Assembly (NCBI RefSeq): GCF_000183135.1
Contig: NC_014734.1
Location: 1-64,000 of the forward strand
Reading direction: 5' to 3'
Length of the DNA: 64,000 nt
From: Paludibacter propionicigenes WB4
GTDB taxonomy: Bacteria > Bacteroidota > Bacteroidia > Bacteroidales > Paludibacteraceae
In this document: piece by piece, positions 25,024 through 34,479 of the stretch
Layout: the number at the start of each line of letters is the position of its first letter
Numbering within the stretch: the stretch's first letter is position 1
The notes under the pieces: model-generated
Told to the model about the DNA's origin: nothing
The model's database searches: none
What the model saw: the letters and a program-made list of their open reading frames with translations, nothing else
Position numbers and translations under genes: made by a program

Positions 25024-25626
25024 TTAGTTGGACGGAATCTCTTCGTTGCGCAGCAGGCGTTGGATGTTTTTAGCGTGTAGCACCGTAATGAGTACGGTGC
25101 AAACCAGCAGGTAATAGAAGGTAGGTGTGATGTTGTTTTGAATAAAAGAAATAATAGGCAATGCTGCCGCCAATACCAGCGAACCCAGCGATACATATTT
25201 AAAACGCCATTTTACAATAAAGTACAATGCTACCGAAGCAAAGACTGCAACGGGTGCAAGCAGAACCGACGCGCCAAGCGTGGTGTTTACGCCTTTGCCT
25301 CCTTTGAATTTCAGAAACACGCTAAAGTCGTGTCCCAGGATGGCAGCCAACGCTACACCATAAACCCAAAAAGAAGAAGTGCCGCTGTTGGAAAAGAAAA
25401 GCAGATAAAGCGATACGGGCAACAGTCCTTTCAGCATATCCAGCAGTTGCGTGATAAGTGCAATTTTCTTTCCGGCAATACGTTTTACGTTGGTAGAACC
25501 TATATTGCCGCTGCCATATTCCCTGATGTTTTTTCCGGTTGCATAGCGGGTCAGTAAATACCCTACCGGAATAGACCCGATAAGATAAGTAGCGACAATC
25601 AATATTATCGGCATCGCACTGTTCAT
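25024..25626 (-). CDS. plsY: Acyl-phosphate:glycerol-3-phosphate acyltransferase PlsY
   Basis: PlsY transfers an acyl group from acyl-phosphate to glycerol-3-phosphate, the first step of phospholipid synthesis. The 200-aa integral membrane protein shows the family motifs YGSGNIGSTNVKRIAGK (about 37-53) and GHDFSVFLKFKGGKGVNTTLG (about 98-118, quoted in part), plus a late LLVCTVLITVLHAKNI segment. It is the last gene of a four-gene minus-strand operon, overlapping the peroxiredoxin gene by 4 bases. Confidence 0.95.
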   Translation of the reverse strand: MNSAMPIILIVATYLIGSIPVGYLLTRYATGKNIREYGSGNIGSTNVKRIAGKKIALITQLLDMLKGLLPVSLYLLFFSNSGTSSFWVYGVALAAILGHDFSVFLKFKGGKGVNTTLGASVLLAPVAVFASVALYFIVKWRFKYVSLGSLVLAAALPIISFIQNNITPTFYYLLVCTVLITVLHAKNIQRLLRNEEIPSN

Positions 25627-26351
25627 TTGAGCTGTTTTAGAATGCGTAATGCTTCATCCACGTGTTTTTCGGCCTGTACCTGTGAGTTGAAGATATAAAG
25701 CACTTTTCCTTCTTTACTGATCACATAGGTAATTCGTCCGGGTATTAAGCCAAATATCTTACCTTCTGCTCCAAAGGTTTTTCGCACTTTATTATCGCTG
25801 TCGCTTAGCAGGGTGTAGTTTAGTCGGTGTTTTTTGGCAAATTCCAAATGACTGCTAACCGACTGTGCACTGATGCCGATTATCAAAGCATCGGCATCAC
25901 GAAACACTTCGTACTGATCGCGAAACGAACAGGCTTCTTTGGTGCAACCGGGGCTGTCATCTTTCGGGTAAAAGTAGATTACCAGGTTCTTTTTACCCAG
26001 AACAGAATCGAGCGCAAATGGTTTGCCGTACTGATCCTGCAATTCAAACGAAGGAACTTTATCGCCCACCTGCACTCCTTTTTTAGTATCGGTATTCAGA
26101 TAAACGATAAACAGCAGGGCATATACACTCAGGTAGAAAAGATAAAAGTTTCGCGATTTTGCATACAGTTTATTGCCGGGAAAGAGATTGCCGAAAAGTC
26201 CGCGCAGTTCTGTCCGGAAAACCGGTTTGATATTGATAGTCCAGCTGTCTGTACGGTAAACCAGTTTGCGGAATCTGCTGCGGTAGTAGCCCAGCGGAAG
26301 TCCCCAAACGATAAACAGGATAAACCAGATGTTTTTGATGATGTTTTCCAT
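25623..26351 (-). CDS. Peroxiredoxin (Bcp/PrxQ type) with N-terminal membrane region
   Basis: A 242-aa protein. Residues about 5-20 (NIWFILFIVWGLPLGYY) and 70-85 (FYLFYLSVYALLFIVYL) are hydrophobic. From about 95 on it is an AhpC/TSA peroxiredoxin with the catalytic motif FYPKDDSPGCTKEACSFRD, having the peroxidatic and second Cys as in Bcp/PrxQ. Membrane tethering is unusual for PrxQ and may place the enzyme by lipid peroxides. It lies 5 bases after the DUF1295 gene and overlaps plsY by 4 bases. Confidence 0.88.
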   Translation of the reverse strand: MENIIKNIWFILFIVWGLPLGYYRSRFRKLVYRTDSWTINIKPVFRTELRGLFGNLFPGNKLYAKSRNFYLFYLSVYALLFIVYLNTDTKKGVQVGDKVPSFELQDQYGKPFALDSVLGKKNLVIYFYPKDDSPGCTKEACSFRDQYEVFRDADALIIGISAQSVSSHLEFAKKHRLNYTLLSDSDNKVRKTFGAEGKIFGLIPGRITYVISKEGKVLYIFNSQVQAEKHVDEALRILKQLK

Positions 26352-26356
26352 GCCGT

Positions 26357-27133
26357 TTATTTTTTAGGAAACCAGGGTATGAAAGCATTGGTTTTACGAA
26401 TGTATTCACTGTACTGCGGTTTGGTGCTTGTCAGCGATTTTTCGAGCAGGGCTACTCCCGATACTTTGATAATAAGCAATGTCATCAGTACCGATCCCAG
26501 CGAGAGCCAGTAACTTCCGGCGGCTATACTGAACAATGCATACGACCACCACACGGCTGAATCGCCAAAATAGTTCGGATGGCGGGTATATTTCCAAAAA
26601 CCGGTATTAAGTACTTTCCCTTTGTTCTGAGGATTGCTTTTGAAACGTGCTAACTGAATATCGCCACCCGCTTCGAATGTAAAACCGATAATCCACACCA
26701 GTATGCCTGCATAATCCAACCATTGCAATCCCGAGTTTTGTTCGCCGAAATTTGCTCCGAGCAGAGGAGTGGAAATCAACATCATCAATACGCCCTGCAA
26801 CAGAAATGTTTGAAAGAAACTAAACCACCAGTACCGCTCCGGACCGTATTTTTTTCGGAACTCCTGATAACGGAAATCTTCGGCTTTGCCAATATTCCGC
26901 CATCCCAGATAAAAAGACAAACGTAATCCCCAGAGAGAAACCAGTACGAGCAAAAGAATTTGCCTGTCGGTTATCTCGGCCGAAGACAACACGTAGAAAG
27001 CATTGATAACCACAAACCCGAATCCCCAAAAGAGATCGACTATGCTCACATTTTTAATAAATACGCTCACTATCCAGAGCAAAATCAAAAGCACAAGTAT
27101 AATAAGCGATGCCTGAAAAAATAATGTTGCCAT
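26357..27133 (-). CDS. DUF1295 / steroid 5-alpha-reductase-like membrane protein
   Basis: A 258-aa membrane protein with about seven hydrophobic segments. It matches the DUF1295 family, related to steroid 5-alpha-reductase and isoprenylcysteine methyltransferase folds. The typical motif GFWKYTRHPNYFGDSAVWWSYALFSIA (about 185-210, quoted in part: TRHPNYFGDSAVWW) is visible, as is SLWGLRLSFYLGWRN. Its likely role is in lipid modification. It starts 10 bases after the DAK2-DegV gene within the operon. Confidence 0.85.
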   Translation of the reverse strand: MATLFFQASLIILVLLILLWIVSVFIKNVSIVDLFWGFGFVVINAFYVLSSAEITDRQILLLVLVSLWGLRLSFYLGWRNIGKAEDFRYQEFRKKYGPERYWWFSFFQTFLLQGVLMMLISTPLLGANFGEQNSGLQWLDYAGILVWIIGFTFEAGGDIQLARFKSNPQNKGKVLNTGFWKYTRHPNYFGDSAVWWSYALFSIAAGSYWLSLGSVLMTLLIIKVSGVALLEKSLTSTKPQYSEYIRKTNAFIPWFPKK

Positions 27134-27143
27134 ACCCGATAGT

Positions 27144-28970
27144 TTAATTGTTTAATAATAATGATACTGCTACAGCTCCAATGCCGGCATGCATACCAAT
27201 GACGGGCGAAATATCCACCACCGACACCGATGATTTTCCGGTAAGCTGTTTCATTTGTTCTTCAGCCTCTGCAGCTCCTTCCGGATTGTGTGCATGCAGA
27301 ATAATGTAATTCCAGACTGTTTTTTGTCCGCACATTTTTTCTATATGGCTGAATATCTTTTTCAGGCTGGACTTCTGACTGAAGGTATTGCCAAACAACA
27401 TGGATTTTCCGTTTTCGTCCATCGATATCACCGGATTTAATCCGAATAATCCGGCTATCACTCCTTTGGGTTTAGACACTCTGCCGCCTTTAATCATATA
27501 CTTCAGGTCGCGCACGCTGACAAAGATAAACGATTGCGCCACATCGGCTTTTATTTTACTCACGATGCTGTCAAAATTCTCTCCGGCTTCGATGTACTGA
27601 GCCGCTTTGAGTACCAGCAAGCCCAGTGAACCCGACAGATTGTTGGAATCTATTACCTGTATCGGTTTATTGAACTCTTTGGCTATCCGCTGTCCGGCTT
27701 TCACGCTGTTGTTATACGTTCCGCTGAACTTTCCGGTGAGATGAATGGCAATAATAGCATCGTAGTGCGAAGCCAAATGCGAGTAAAGATTGGTAAATGC
27801 CTGTTCGTTTATCTGCGATGTATTCGGAAATTCGGCTTCTGTTTCCAGCATGTCGTAAAACTGCTCCGGCTGAATGGTTACTTTGTCTAGAAAATGATTG
27901 TTGCCGAAATTAATATTCAGCGGCACTACATTTACCTGGTATTTGTCGATCAATTCTTGCGATAAATCGCAGGTAGAGTCTGTTACCAGCGCAATGTTCC
28001 ATTTACGTTTAAATATAGTTTCCTGTTGGCGCACCATATCGTCCACTTTCTGAAACGTAATGGTAACCATGCCTTTAAGTTCCTGAAACAGTTGCGTAGG
28101 ATTGTTGGTATGTACATGAATGCGGCAGGTAGATTCGGAGCCGGCAACTACCACCGAGTTTCCACTGTCCGACAACAAGCGTTGAACGTCTGTATCTTTT
28201 ACCGTCAGATTTTTCAGAATGGCTTCGGTGCAGTATCTGAACGGAATGTCCGACTCGCTTATATTCTCCGTGTGCACAAGCGATATACTTGTTTGCGCAT
28301 CTACCTTCAACGACCGTATATTCAGCTTTTGAATAAACTCCACTATCCCTTTAATAAACACAACAAAACCTTTGGCTCCGGCATCTACAAATCCCGACTT
28401 GCCCAGTTCCTTCAGTTTAAAGGTAGTTTCGGCAAGCGATTTCTCCAACACCTGCAACGACTCTATCATTACTTGTTTAAAATCGTGTAAGCGTTCTTTT
28501 TTGCTGTTGATAAAGTCCGCCCAGTCGCGTATAACGGTGAGCATGGTACCCTCTACCGGATTGGAAATGGCTTTATAGATGTAGGGAATGGCATTGCTCA
28601 CACTGTGTGCGAATTCGGTAATATTAATGTGAGGTTTGTTCAGCGTCTCACAGCTCAGGCCGTGCAAAAACTGAGCGAAGATCACCCCCGAATTGCCCCG
28701 GGCACCTGTCAGGGCAGCTTCGGCTATGTTGTTTACTGTGGTTTTGTATGATTTGTGCGGCTTTATCGTATCTACTACCGACCGTATGGTAGCAGCCAGG
28801 TTAGTTCCCGTATCTTTATCGCTTACCGGAAATACATTGATTCGGTTTATTTCTGCCTGGTGCTGTAGTATTTGATTGCCGCCCGCAACAAAGGCATAAT
28901 AGAGTAGCTTGCCGTTTATTGCCGTTTTATCCTGTTCGTATTTTCTCGTTTTTTCGGTGAATGCTGGCAT
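27144..28970 (-). CDS. DAK2-DegV fusion (fatty acid kinase-like)
   Basis: From ATG 28970 the product is 608 aa. Residues about 15-230 are a DhaL/DAK2-type kinase domain (ADP-binding; motifs NVFPVSDKDTGTNLAATIRS and ALTGARGNSGVIFAQFLHG). About 330-600 is a DegV/FakB fatty-acid-binding domain (ALVTDSTCDLSQELIDKYQ, IHLTGKFSGTYNNS). In Firmicutes FakA and FakB are separate and make acyl-phosphate from free fatty acids; here both sit in one chain. The first ATG is preceded by an in-frame TTG at 28982, but ATG is preferred. It heads an operon ending in plsY, which uses acyl-phosphate. Confidence 0.9.
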   Translation of the reverse strand: MPAFTEKTRKYEQDKTAINGKLLYYAFVAGGNQILQHQAEINRINVFPVSDKDTGTNLAATIRSVVDTIKPHKSYKTTVNNIAEAALTGARGNSGVIFAQFLHGLSCETLNKPHINITEFAHSVSNAIPYIYKAISNPVEGTMLTVIRDWADFINSKKERLHDFKQVMIESLQVLEKSLAETTFKLKELGKSGFVDAGAKGFVVFIKGIVEFIQKLNIRSLKVDAQTSISLVHTENISESDIPFRYCTEAILKNLTVKDTDVQRLLSDSGNSVVVAGSESTCRIHVHTNNPTQLFQELKGMVTITFQKVDDMVRQQETIFKRKWNIALVTDSTCDLSQELIDKYQVNVVPLNINFGNNHFLDKVTIQPEQFYDMLETEAEFPNTSQINEQAFTNLYSHLASHYDAIIAIHLTGKFSGTYNNSVKAGQRIAKEFNKPIQVIDSNNLSGSLGLLVLKAAQYIEAGENFDSIVSKIKADVAQSFIFVSVRDLKYMIKGGRVSKPKGVIAGLFGLNPVISMDENGKSMLFGNTFSQKSSLKKIFSHIEKMCGQKTVWNYIILHAHNPEGAAEAEEQMKQLTGKSSVSVVDISPVIGMHAGIGAVAVSLLLNN

Positions 28971-28982
28971 CAATTTTTTCAA

Positions 28983-29774
28983 ATTAGGTTTAAAAAATCA
29001 CTCAACTCTTTTTTACATTCTGTAGGACATAATTGAAACAACCGATGCTTTCGATTGTTCTTAGAAGCAGCTTATTTCGGCTTTTGTTTTGCTTTGATTT
29101 TTAAATAATGCATTTGTACTCTTGATACCAATTGCACCCAAAAGCTCATATGCAGAAACCTCCCTGATACTATTCCGGAGCATTTATAAAACAATGCCCC
29201 ATTAGCTGCCAAAGTTGCGGCTATTTTGTACCTGAACACACCATTATTCACCAAAGATACAGTTTCTTAGTAGAATAATGGAACATCTTAATAGAATAAT
29301 GTTCCATTATTGTATAGAGATGAAGCAACTTAGTAGAATAATGCTTCATTATTCTATTGAAATGACCTCATTATTGTATTGAAACGCTCCATTCTTATCA
29401 TTCCTCATCATCTATTTCCTCTCTTATATGCTTTAAGCTAAAAAATCTTCATTGTGTGAATTAAAAAAAATAAAGTATTTATTCATATTGTAAATTATTG
29501 TTTTTATCTTTGGGGTTGAAAATAAAAAAGAAGCAATATTGCCTTGCTGGACGTAAAAAGCAAATTATACATTAAGCTAGCTCTCACTCTCCCCCTCGTT
29601 TGTAACGAGGGGTAAATGGTTTGGTGTTTGTAACATGTCCCGCAAAACAGACAAATGATAATAATTGTCTCGATTATTATCAGCAACTACAAGAAGAGAG
29701 AGAGACTTTGTTGCTTGACATAAAACGAAAATAATAACTAAATAAAATATATCAATAATTAGAAAATTAAAATT
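28983..29774. other. Long intergenic stretch with tandem repeat and a REP-like palindrome
   Basis: About 790 bases between divergent genes hold no convincing gene. At 29266-29391 is a 21-bp tandem repeat (listed separately). At about 29592-29612 there is a near-palindrome CCCCTCGTTTGTAACGAGGGG followed by TAAATGGTTTGGTGTTTGTAAC, the start of the element also seen at 10856 and 12960. The rest is AT-rich. Confidence 0.6.
29266..29391. repeat. Tandem repeat of six 21-mers
   Basis: 21-mers begin at 29266 (CTTAGTAGAATAATGGAACAT), 29287, 29308, 29329 (CTTAGTAGAATAATGCTTCAT), 29350 and 29371. They come in two alternating types: CTTAGTAGAATAATG and TATTGTATTGAAATG. The minus strand is open through the array with a 7-codon period. 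Confidence 0.85.
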
Positions 29775-30422
29775 ATGAATTGTAAACTCAACATTTTGAC
29801 TGGATTATCTTTAGCCTTATTAAGTATGACCTTTGTAGCATGTGACGGAAATAATAGTCTGGACGTGAAAACTGCTGAATTCTCAGTAAAACAAGACCCA
29901 GTATATCTTAAGTCGGACGTAAACTTTGTTGCACAAGACTCTATTGGTGGTAATAAATACTCGTGGAATTTTGGAGATGGATGCACGCTAACCGGAAAAT
30001 ATAATGTGACTCATAAATACGAAAAAGAAGGTGTTTATACGACTTCGATGAAAGTAAATGGAATGACAAGCTCAAAAACAATAACAGTGCATAAAGGAAC
30101 TCTGAGTTTTAGAGTCGTGAACAAAAGTAGCAAGTATTTCGACTGTCTTACTTATATTGACAATTATGAAACTGGTAGTGTTAGCCGTTTTATGGTAAGA
30201 ATGAATTCACAATCAGATACCATATATGGCTATAATTTTAATAATGGAAACAATCATATATTTGGAATTTCATTTTTCATAGATAATTCCGAATACACTT
30301 TACCGAATTTAATTTGGTTGGAAAACTTTAAGCACCGTGATATCATTGTGTCCGACACTACAAAAGTAATTCCTCGAAGCTCACATGGTGTTTCAAATAG
30401 TGTTATGATTAAGGATTTGTAG
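29775..30422 (+). CDS. PKD-domain lipoprotein
   Basis: A 215-aa protein. The N-terminus carries a lipoprotein signal with lipobox TFVAC and Cys at about 24, then Asp. The PKD domain is at about 35-110, with the signature KYSWNFGDG and THKYEKEGVYTTSMKV. The C-terminal 110 residues are beta-rich and unrecognised. It is probably a surface or periplasmic lipoprotein that binds protein or carbohydrate. It stands alone, about 380 bases after the repeat array. Confidence 0.82.
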   Translation: MNCKLNILTGLSLALLSMTFVACDGNNSLDVKTAEFSVKQDPVYLKSDVNFVAQDSIGGNKYSWNFGDGCTLTGKYNVTHKYEKEGVYTTSMKVNGMTSSKTITVHKGTLSFRVVNKSSKYFDCLTYIDNYETGSVSRFMVRMNSQSDTIYGYNFNNGNNHIFGISFFIDNSEYTLPNLIWLENFKHRDIIVSDTTKVIPRSSHGVSNSVMIKDL

Positions 30423-30624
30423 AATGTATTGTATTTCGTAGTTTGAGCGGTTTTGTGAATCTTGTCAATCATAGTTTAGCGTATGATATTGAGTGCAGTG
30501 TCCTTACTTCGTTCAGGCTAAAAGAAAGTCTTCTGACTTCCACGTAGTCTGGAGAGTATGTTGAATGGGTGAGATATTGACATTGCGAGAGAAAAAAATA
30601 AAAACAAACTGAAATTAAATAAGT

Positions 30625-30933
30625 ATGAAAAACTGCCCAAATTGCAAATCAGAAGTTGAAGACAACTTCAATTTATGTTGGAATTGTAACTATAGCTTTT
30701 CTGAGAATAAAGTTGTTGAATTTGAAGATGTTGATGAAAAACAAAGTGTAAAGGCAATCGACTGCTTGCGTTGTAAGGTTCCACTTGCTTTTTCAGGAAA
30801 CTTTAAATTCCATGAAGGAACCAGATATGGTATTTTTGGAAATGTATTTGAAGCTTTTACGAACAGAGAATCTTTCGATTTATACATATGTCCTAAATGT
30901 GGAAAAGTTGAATTCTTTTCACCCGAAATTTAG
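30625..30933 (+). CDS. Small double zinc-ribbon protein
   Basis: A 102-aa protein with four CxxC pairs: CPNC (4-7), CWNC (18-21), CLRC (about 49-52) and CPKC (about 90-93). The first two pairs form one zinc ribbon and the last two probably a second. The middle part (FHEGTRYGIFGNVFEAFTN) is aromatic-rich. It resembles widespread short zinc-ribbon proteins of unknown function. It is monocistronic as far as can be seen. Confidence 0.8.
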   Translation: MKNCPNCKSEVEDNFNLCWNCNYSFSENKVVEFEDVDEKQSVKAIDCLRCKVPLAFSGNFKFHEGTRYGIFGNVFEAFTNRESFDLYICPKCGKVEFFSPEI

Positions 30934-31134
30934 GTGAGTTATGTGATATTTGAGCATGTAGAACACGAAGTTTGCACTCTATGAATAGACTATTCAGATC
31001 TCTGTTACAACGATGTCTGAAGTATGAACGCATATAAATCACTTTTCCCTCGTTGGTAACGCAATAAAAGGTGTTTCCTCAAAAACTTACGAATAGAACA
31101 ATAAATAAAAGAATCGAAACTAAAGTATAATAGA

Positions 31135-31668
31135 ATGATTAATAACAAAGCATTATTTGAGATTTACTTGATTCTGAGAGCCATTATTTTCTGTAGTGTT
31201 ATAATTCTTACAGGAATGATAATTACGTCATTTTTTATAAAAATAGATTTCTTTCAGGTTCTATTTCCCAATTATAGAGATGAAGGAAAGTCTACTTTGA
31301 TAATATTTAATTGGGTTTTAATTTGTCTTTTAATAATCGACGAAAGAATCAAACCGGCTTTTTTTGAATTTCAGCTTACAGCCAATGAAATTATTGTTAG
31401 AGTATATAATCCACATTCATATAAGTGGGAGTCTCAATTTATTTTATTTGGCTACAAAAAAAGAATTAAGGAATTGAAAATCGGCAAAGAGGAATACAGT
31501 AATTATAAACTTACTATTGGAAAGCTTGGACTTCGGAAAGAATTAAGACTTCAAAAGATAAACAACAACGGAGTGTTTGAAACATCAGATGTTAGTATAA
31601 GTCTATTGAGAAAAAAGGAATACACGAATCTAATATCGGATCTTGACGAGCTTAAAACTAAGGTTTAA
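31135..31668 (+). CDS. Hypothetical membrane protein
   Basis: A 177-aa protein with two N-terminal hydrophobic segments (about 8-35 and 52-64), then a mixed alpha/beta cytosolic part of about 110 residues starting IDERIKPAFFEFQLTANEIIVRVY. No family is recognised. The A/T-rich coding and lone position in a run of small accessory genes suggest acquired material. Confidence 0.65.
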   Translation: MINNKALFEIYLILRAIIFCSVIILTGMIITSFFIKIDFFQVLFPNYRDEGKSTLIIFNWVLICLLIIDERIKPAFFEFQLTANEIIVRVYNPHSYKWESQFILFGYKKRIKELKIGKEEYSNYKLTIGKLGLRKELRLQKINNNGVFETSDVSISLLRKKEYTNLISDLDELKTKV

Positions 31669-31821
31669 TTGAACTAAGTCAATTGTTTATGGCCAGAGGC
31701 TCTGTTCTGTGAGCCCTGTCAATACAAAGGAAGATAAGAAACTTTCTTTTTGAGAAGTGCATAGGTGGCTGTTTATAATTCCCTAAAACAACAACTGAAA
31801 TAAAATTTAAAAGTAGTACAG

Positions 31822-32244
31822 ATGAACTTACGGTTACAATTTGACACCAACGATATTGACTGGAACCTGATCGTTGACATACTTCGGGAAGTTGGAATGG
31901 GCTACCATACAAGTGAAATCCACGAAAGAGCGTTTAATAATAGTCATACGGTAGTATTTGTGTTTGATGAAGAAAGATTGGTAGGTTTTGGCAGAGCTAT
32001 ATCCGATGGAGAATATCAAGCTGCCTTGTATGACATTGCTGTTTTACCAAGCTATCAGGGAAAAGGGATAGGTAAAATTATAATACAAGCCATTGTGAGA
32101 AATACCCCCAATTGTAATTTTATTCTATACGCTTCACCGGGCAAAGAAAAATTCTATGAAAAAGAAAATTTCAAGAGAATGAAAACAGGAATGGCTCTGT
32201 TCGTTGATGCAAAGAAAATGAAAGATAAGGGATTTACAGAATGA
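31822..32244 (+). CDS. GNAT-family N-acetyltransferase
   Basis: A 140-aa acetyltransferase. The coenzyme A loop is in DIAVLPSYQGKGIGKIIIQAI (about 73-93, where QGKGIG contacts the pyrophosphate), preceded by VFVFDEERLVGFGRAISDG. It is a compact single-domain member without a known substrate. It lies alone upstream of the TlpA gene. Confidence 0.88.
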   Translation: MNLRLQFDTNDIDWNLIVDILREVGMGYHTSEIHERAFNNSHTVVFVFDEERLVGFGRAISDGEYQAALYDIAVLPSYQGKGIGKIIIQAIVRNTPNCNFILYASPGKEKFYEKENFKRMKTGMALFVDAKKMKDKGFTE

Positions 32245-32365
32245 TTCCTGATTCTTACAAGTTTGCGCTCTATGGATAAGATCATGTTTAGCTCAGAGTG
32301 AACTGTCCGTATAAAAAAATAACAGATATCGAATGTAATATAAATCCTTAAAAACAATCGTTGTT

Positions 32366-34189
32366 ATGAAAAAACTAATTTCAGTAGTATTGTCAATGGT
32401 ATTTTGCATATGTATATATGCTCAAACCTCTGTGTTAACGCTTAGCCCATCAAAGATAGAAGCGGGCAAAGATGTACGGTTTACTTATACGGGTAAACTT
32501 GCTATGAAAGGAACAAAAATTGCTGTGCGTTTGTATAATTCAAAGGCGTTCACAGATAAAGTCGTTAAAACAAAGTTGACCGGGAAAAGCATCACCGGTA
32601 GTTTTAATGTGCCTGACACCACTACTTATGTTTCTTTTGTTATTACCAACGGCGATAAAACCGATATAAAGGATAAAGAAAGCGTGGGATATGATTATTT
32701 AGTGTACAAAGCCGGAAAACCTGTAAAAGGAACTTATCTGGTAAAAGGTGCGTTGTTAAGCTCGAAGGGTGGAGGAAATAAAGCGCTCGAATTGATTGAA
32801 AAGGAATATACACTTTTTCCGGAACAGCGCGAAAAAACTTATTACAATTACCTGTACGCAATGCTGGGTATAAAAGAAAGGAAAGCTGAAGTCATAGCAT
32901 TGGCTCAAAAACATTTCGACAAAGTCTTACAGACGGCAACTGATGACAATGATTTATCAATTTATATTCGTTTAATATATGATGGTAGCATTAAAAAACG
33001 AGACTCGTTGGAGAAAGAAGTAGTACGGAAATTTCCCAAAGGAAGCACAAGCTTCATGCTAAAGCTTGAAAAATTGTATAGTCAAAAAGATCCTGACTCA
33101 ACATTAGTCATGCTGAGTGCTTTGCAGAATGAATTTCCGGATAGATGTAAAACCAGCAAACAGACAATAGATAATATTTTGTTAAATACGTATCGAAAGA
33201 AAAAAGACTATGTAAATTTCGATAAAGTTGTTTCATCTATTAAAGATAAACAGGTGAAAGCGCAACAATATAACCAGATAGCCTGGGAAATGGCTACAAC
33301 CGATACCAATCTGGCACTGGCCAAATCTTATTCCGAAAAGTGTATAGCCACTATGGATTCGGTATTAAAGTATGAGAAACCTGCTGATGCCGGCTATTTG
33401 AAAGAATGGGAAGAAAGGCAGGCCTATACTCAGGGAAATAATTACGATACCTATGGCTATATTTTGGAGAAACAGGGCAATATAAAAGAGGCCGCTGAAA
33501 AAGAACAACTGGGAGTTGTACTGTCGAAGTCAAACAATACGTACATGAACGAACAGCTAATGAAGTATCTTATCACCTTAAATCAACCAAAAGAAGCTTT
33601 AACCTGGGGAGAGAAATTTTTAAGCACCGATAAGAGTAGTGCAAAATTAGATTCACTTTATGATGTGGCTTATATCCGATTGAATGGTTCAACAACAGGA
33701 TTAGCAGCCGCTAAAGCTAAATTGGCTTTAAAATTGAAACCGGCACCTGATTTCACATTAAAAACACTGGATGGTAAAACGGTGAAACTCTCCAGCATGA
33801 GAGGTAAAATAGTGGTACTTGACTTTTGGGCTACCTGGTGCGGACCTTGTCTGGCATCATTCCCCGGTATGCAGAAATCAATTGATGCATTGAAGGATAA
33901 TAAAGACGTCTGTTTCTATTTTATCAATACTTCTGAACGCACATCAGCTGATACACGTATCAAAGAGGTCAAACAAACATTAGAGACAAAGAAAGTGAAG
34001 TTCGACGTTTTGCTTGACGAACAGCAAGGAGATGATTTTATGGTAGCTAAACTTTATAAAGTCAATAGTATTCCCACCAAGATTGTAATTGACAAAAACG
34101 GAAAAATCCGCTCAACCACTGTAGGATATAGCGGGAATGATGATGAACTGGTGAATGGATTCAAAAAAATAGCAGAAGTGCTGAAATAA
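32366..34189 (+). CDS. TlpA-type thioredoxin-family protein with N-terminal accessory domain
   Basis: A 607-aa secreted or periplasmic protein. A signal peptide covers residues 1-20 (MKKLISVVLSMVFCICIYAQ). The first 100 residues look beta-rich, the middle (about 130-440) is helical and TPR-like, and the C-terminal 150 residues are a TlpA-like thioredoxin fold with active site WCGPC at about 491-495 (FWATWCGPCLASFPG) and cis-Pro motif NSIPTKIVIDKNG. Typical of Bacteroidetes periplasmic thiol reductases that refold or reduce proteins. The long helical middle suggests a partner-binding region. Confidence 0.88.
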   Translation: MKKLISVVLSMVFCICIYAQTSVLTLSPSKIEAGKDVRFTYTGKLAMKGTKIAVRLYNSKAFTDKVVKTKLTGKSITGSFNVPDTTTYVSFVITNGDKTDIKDKESVGYDYLVYKAGKPVKGTYLVKGALLSSKGGGNKALELIEKEYTLFPEQREKTYYNYLYAMLGIKERKAEVIALAQKHFDKVLQTATDDNDLSIYIRLIYDGSIKKRDSLEKEVVRKFPKGSTSFMLKLEKLYSQKDPDSTLVMLSALQNEFPDRCKTSKQTIDNILLNTYRKKKDYVNFDKVVSSIKDKQVKAQQYNQIAWEMATTDTNLALAKSYSEKCIATMDSVLKYEKPADAGYLKEWEERQAYTQGNNYDTYGYILEKQGNIKEAAEKEQLGVVLSKSNNTYMNEQLMKYLITLNQPKEALTWGEKFLSTDKSSAKLDSLYDVAYIRLNGSTTGLAAAKAKLALKLKPAPDFTLKTLDGKTVKLSSMRGKIVVLDFWATWCGPCLASFPGMQKSIDALKDNKDVCFYFINTSERTSADTRIKEVKQTLETKKVKFDVLLDEQQGDDFMVAKLYKVNSIPTKIVIDKNGKIRSTTVGYSGNDDELVNGFKKIAEVLK

Positions 34190-34281
34190 AATATCTAATT
34201 TATCTGGATTTGAGGACTCTATTCATTGATTCTTCAAATCTGAACTATGCAATGCATAGAAATAAACTTAGAAGAAGGGTG

Positions 34282-34325
34282 AACTCCCGCAATTGGTTTT
34301 GACCGGTGGCGGGAGTTTTATTTTA
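34282..34325 (+). terminator. Terminator after the TlpA gene
   Basis: AACTCCCGC pairs with GCGGGAGTT (34309-34317), followed by TTATTTTA. It lies 92 bases after the stop codon. Confidence 0.8.
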
Positions 34326-34479
34326 CGGCATAGAAACGTATAATCGTTCTCACAGAAGAATAATTTGTAACAATGTATTTAATTTGAAATAAAATGCAAT
34401 TTTAGAGAAGGTGGAAAGTATCAACTTTCCCAACTCTTAAGAAAATAGTAACTTTGCACCTCATTAAAATAGGTTAGTT

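Noticed and set aside
29072-29254. Short minus-strand frame after the DAK2-DegV gene
   Set aside because: No start context, promoter or conserved pattern; probably chance.
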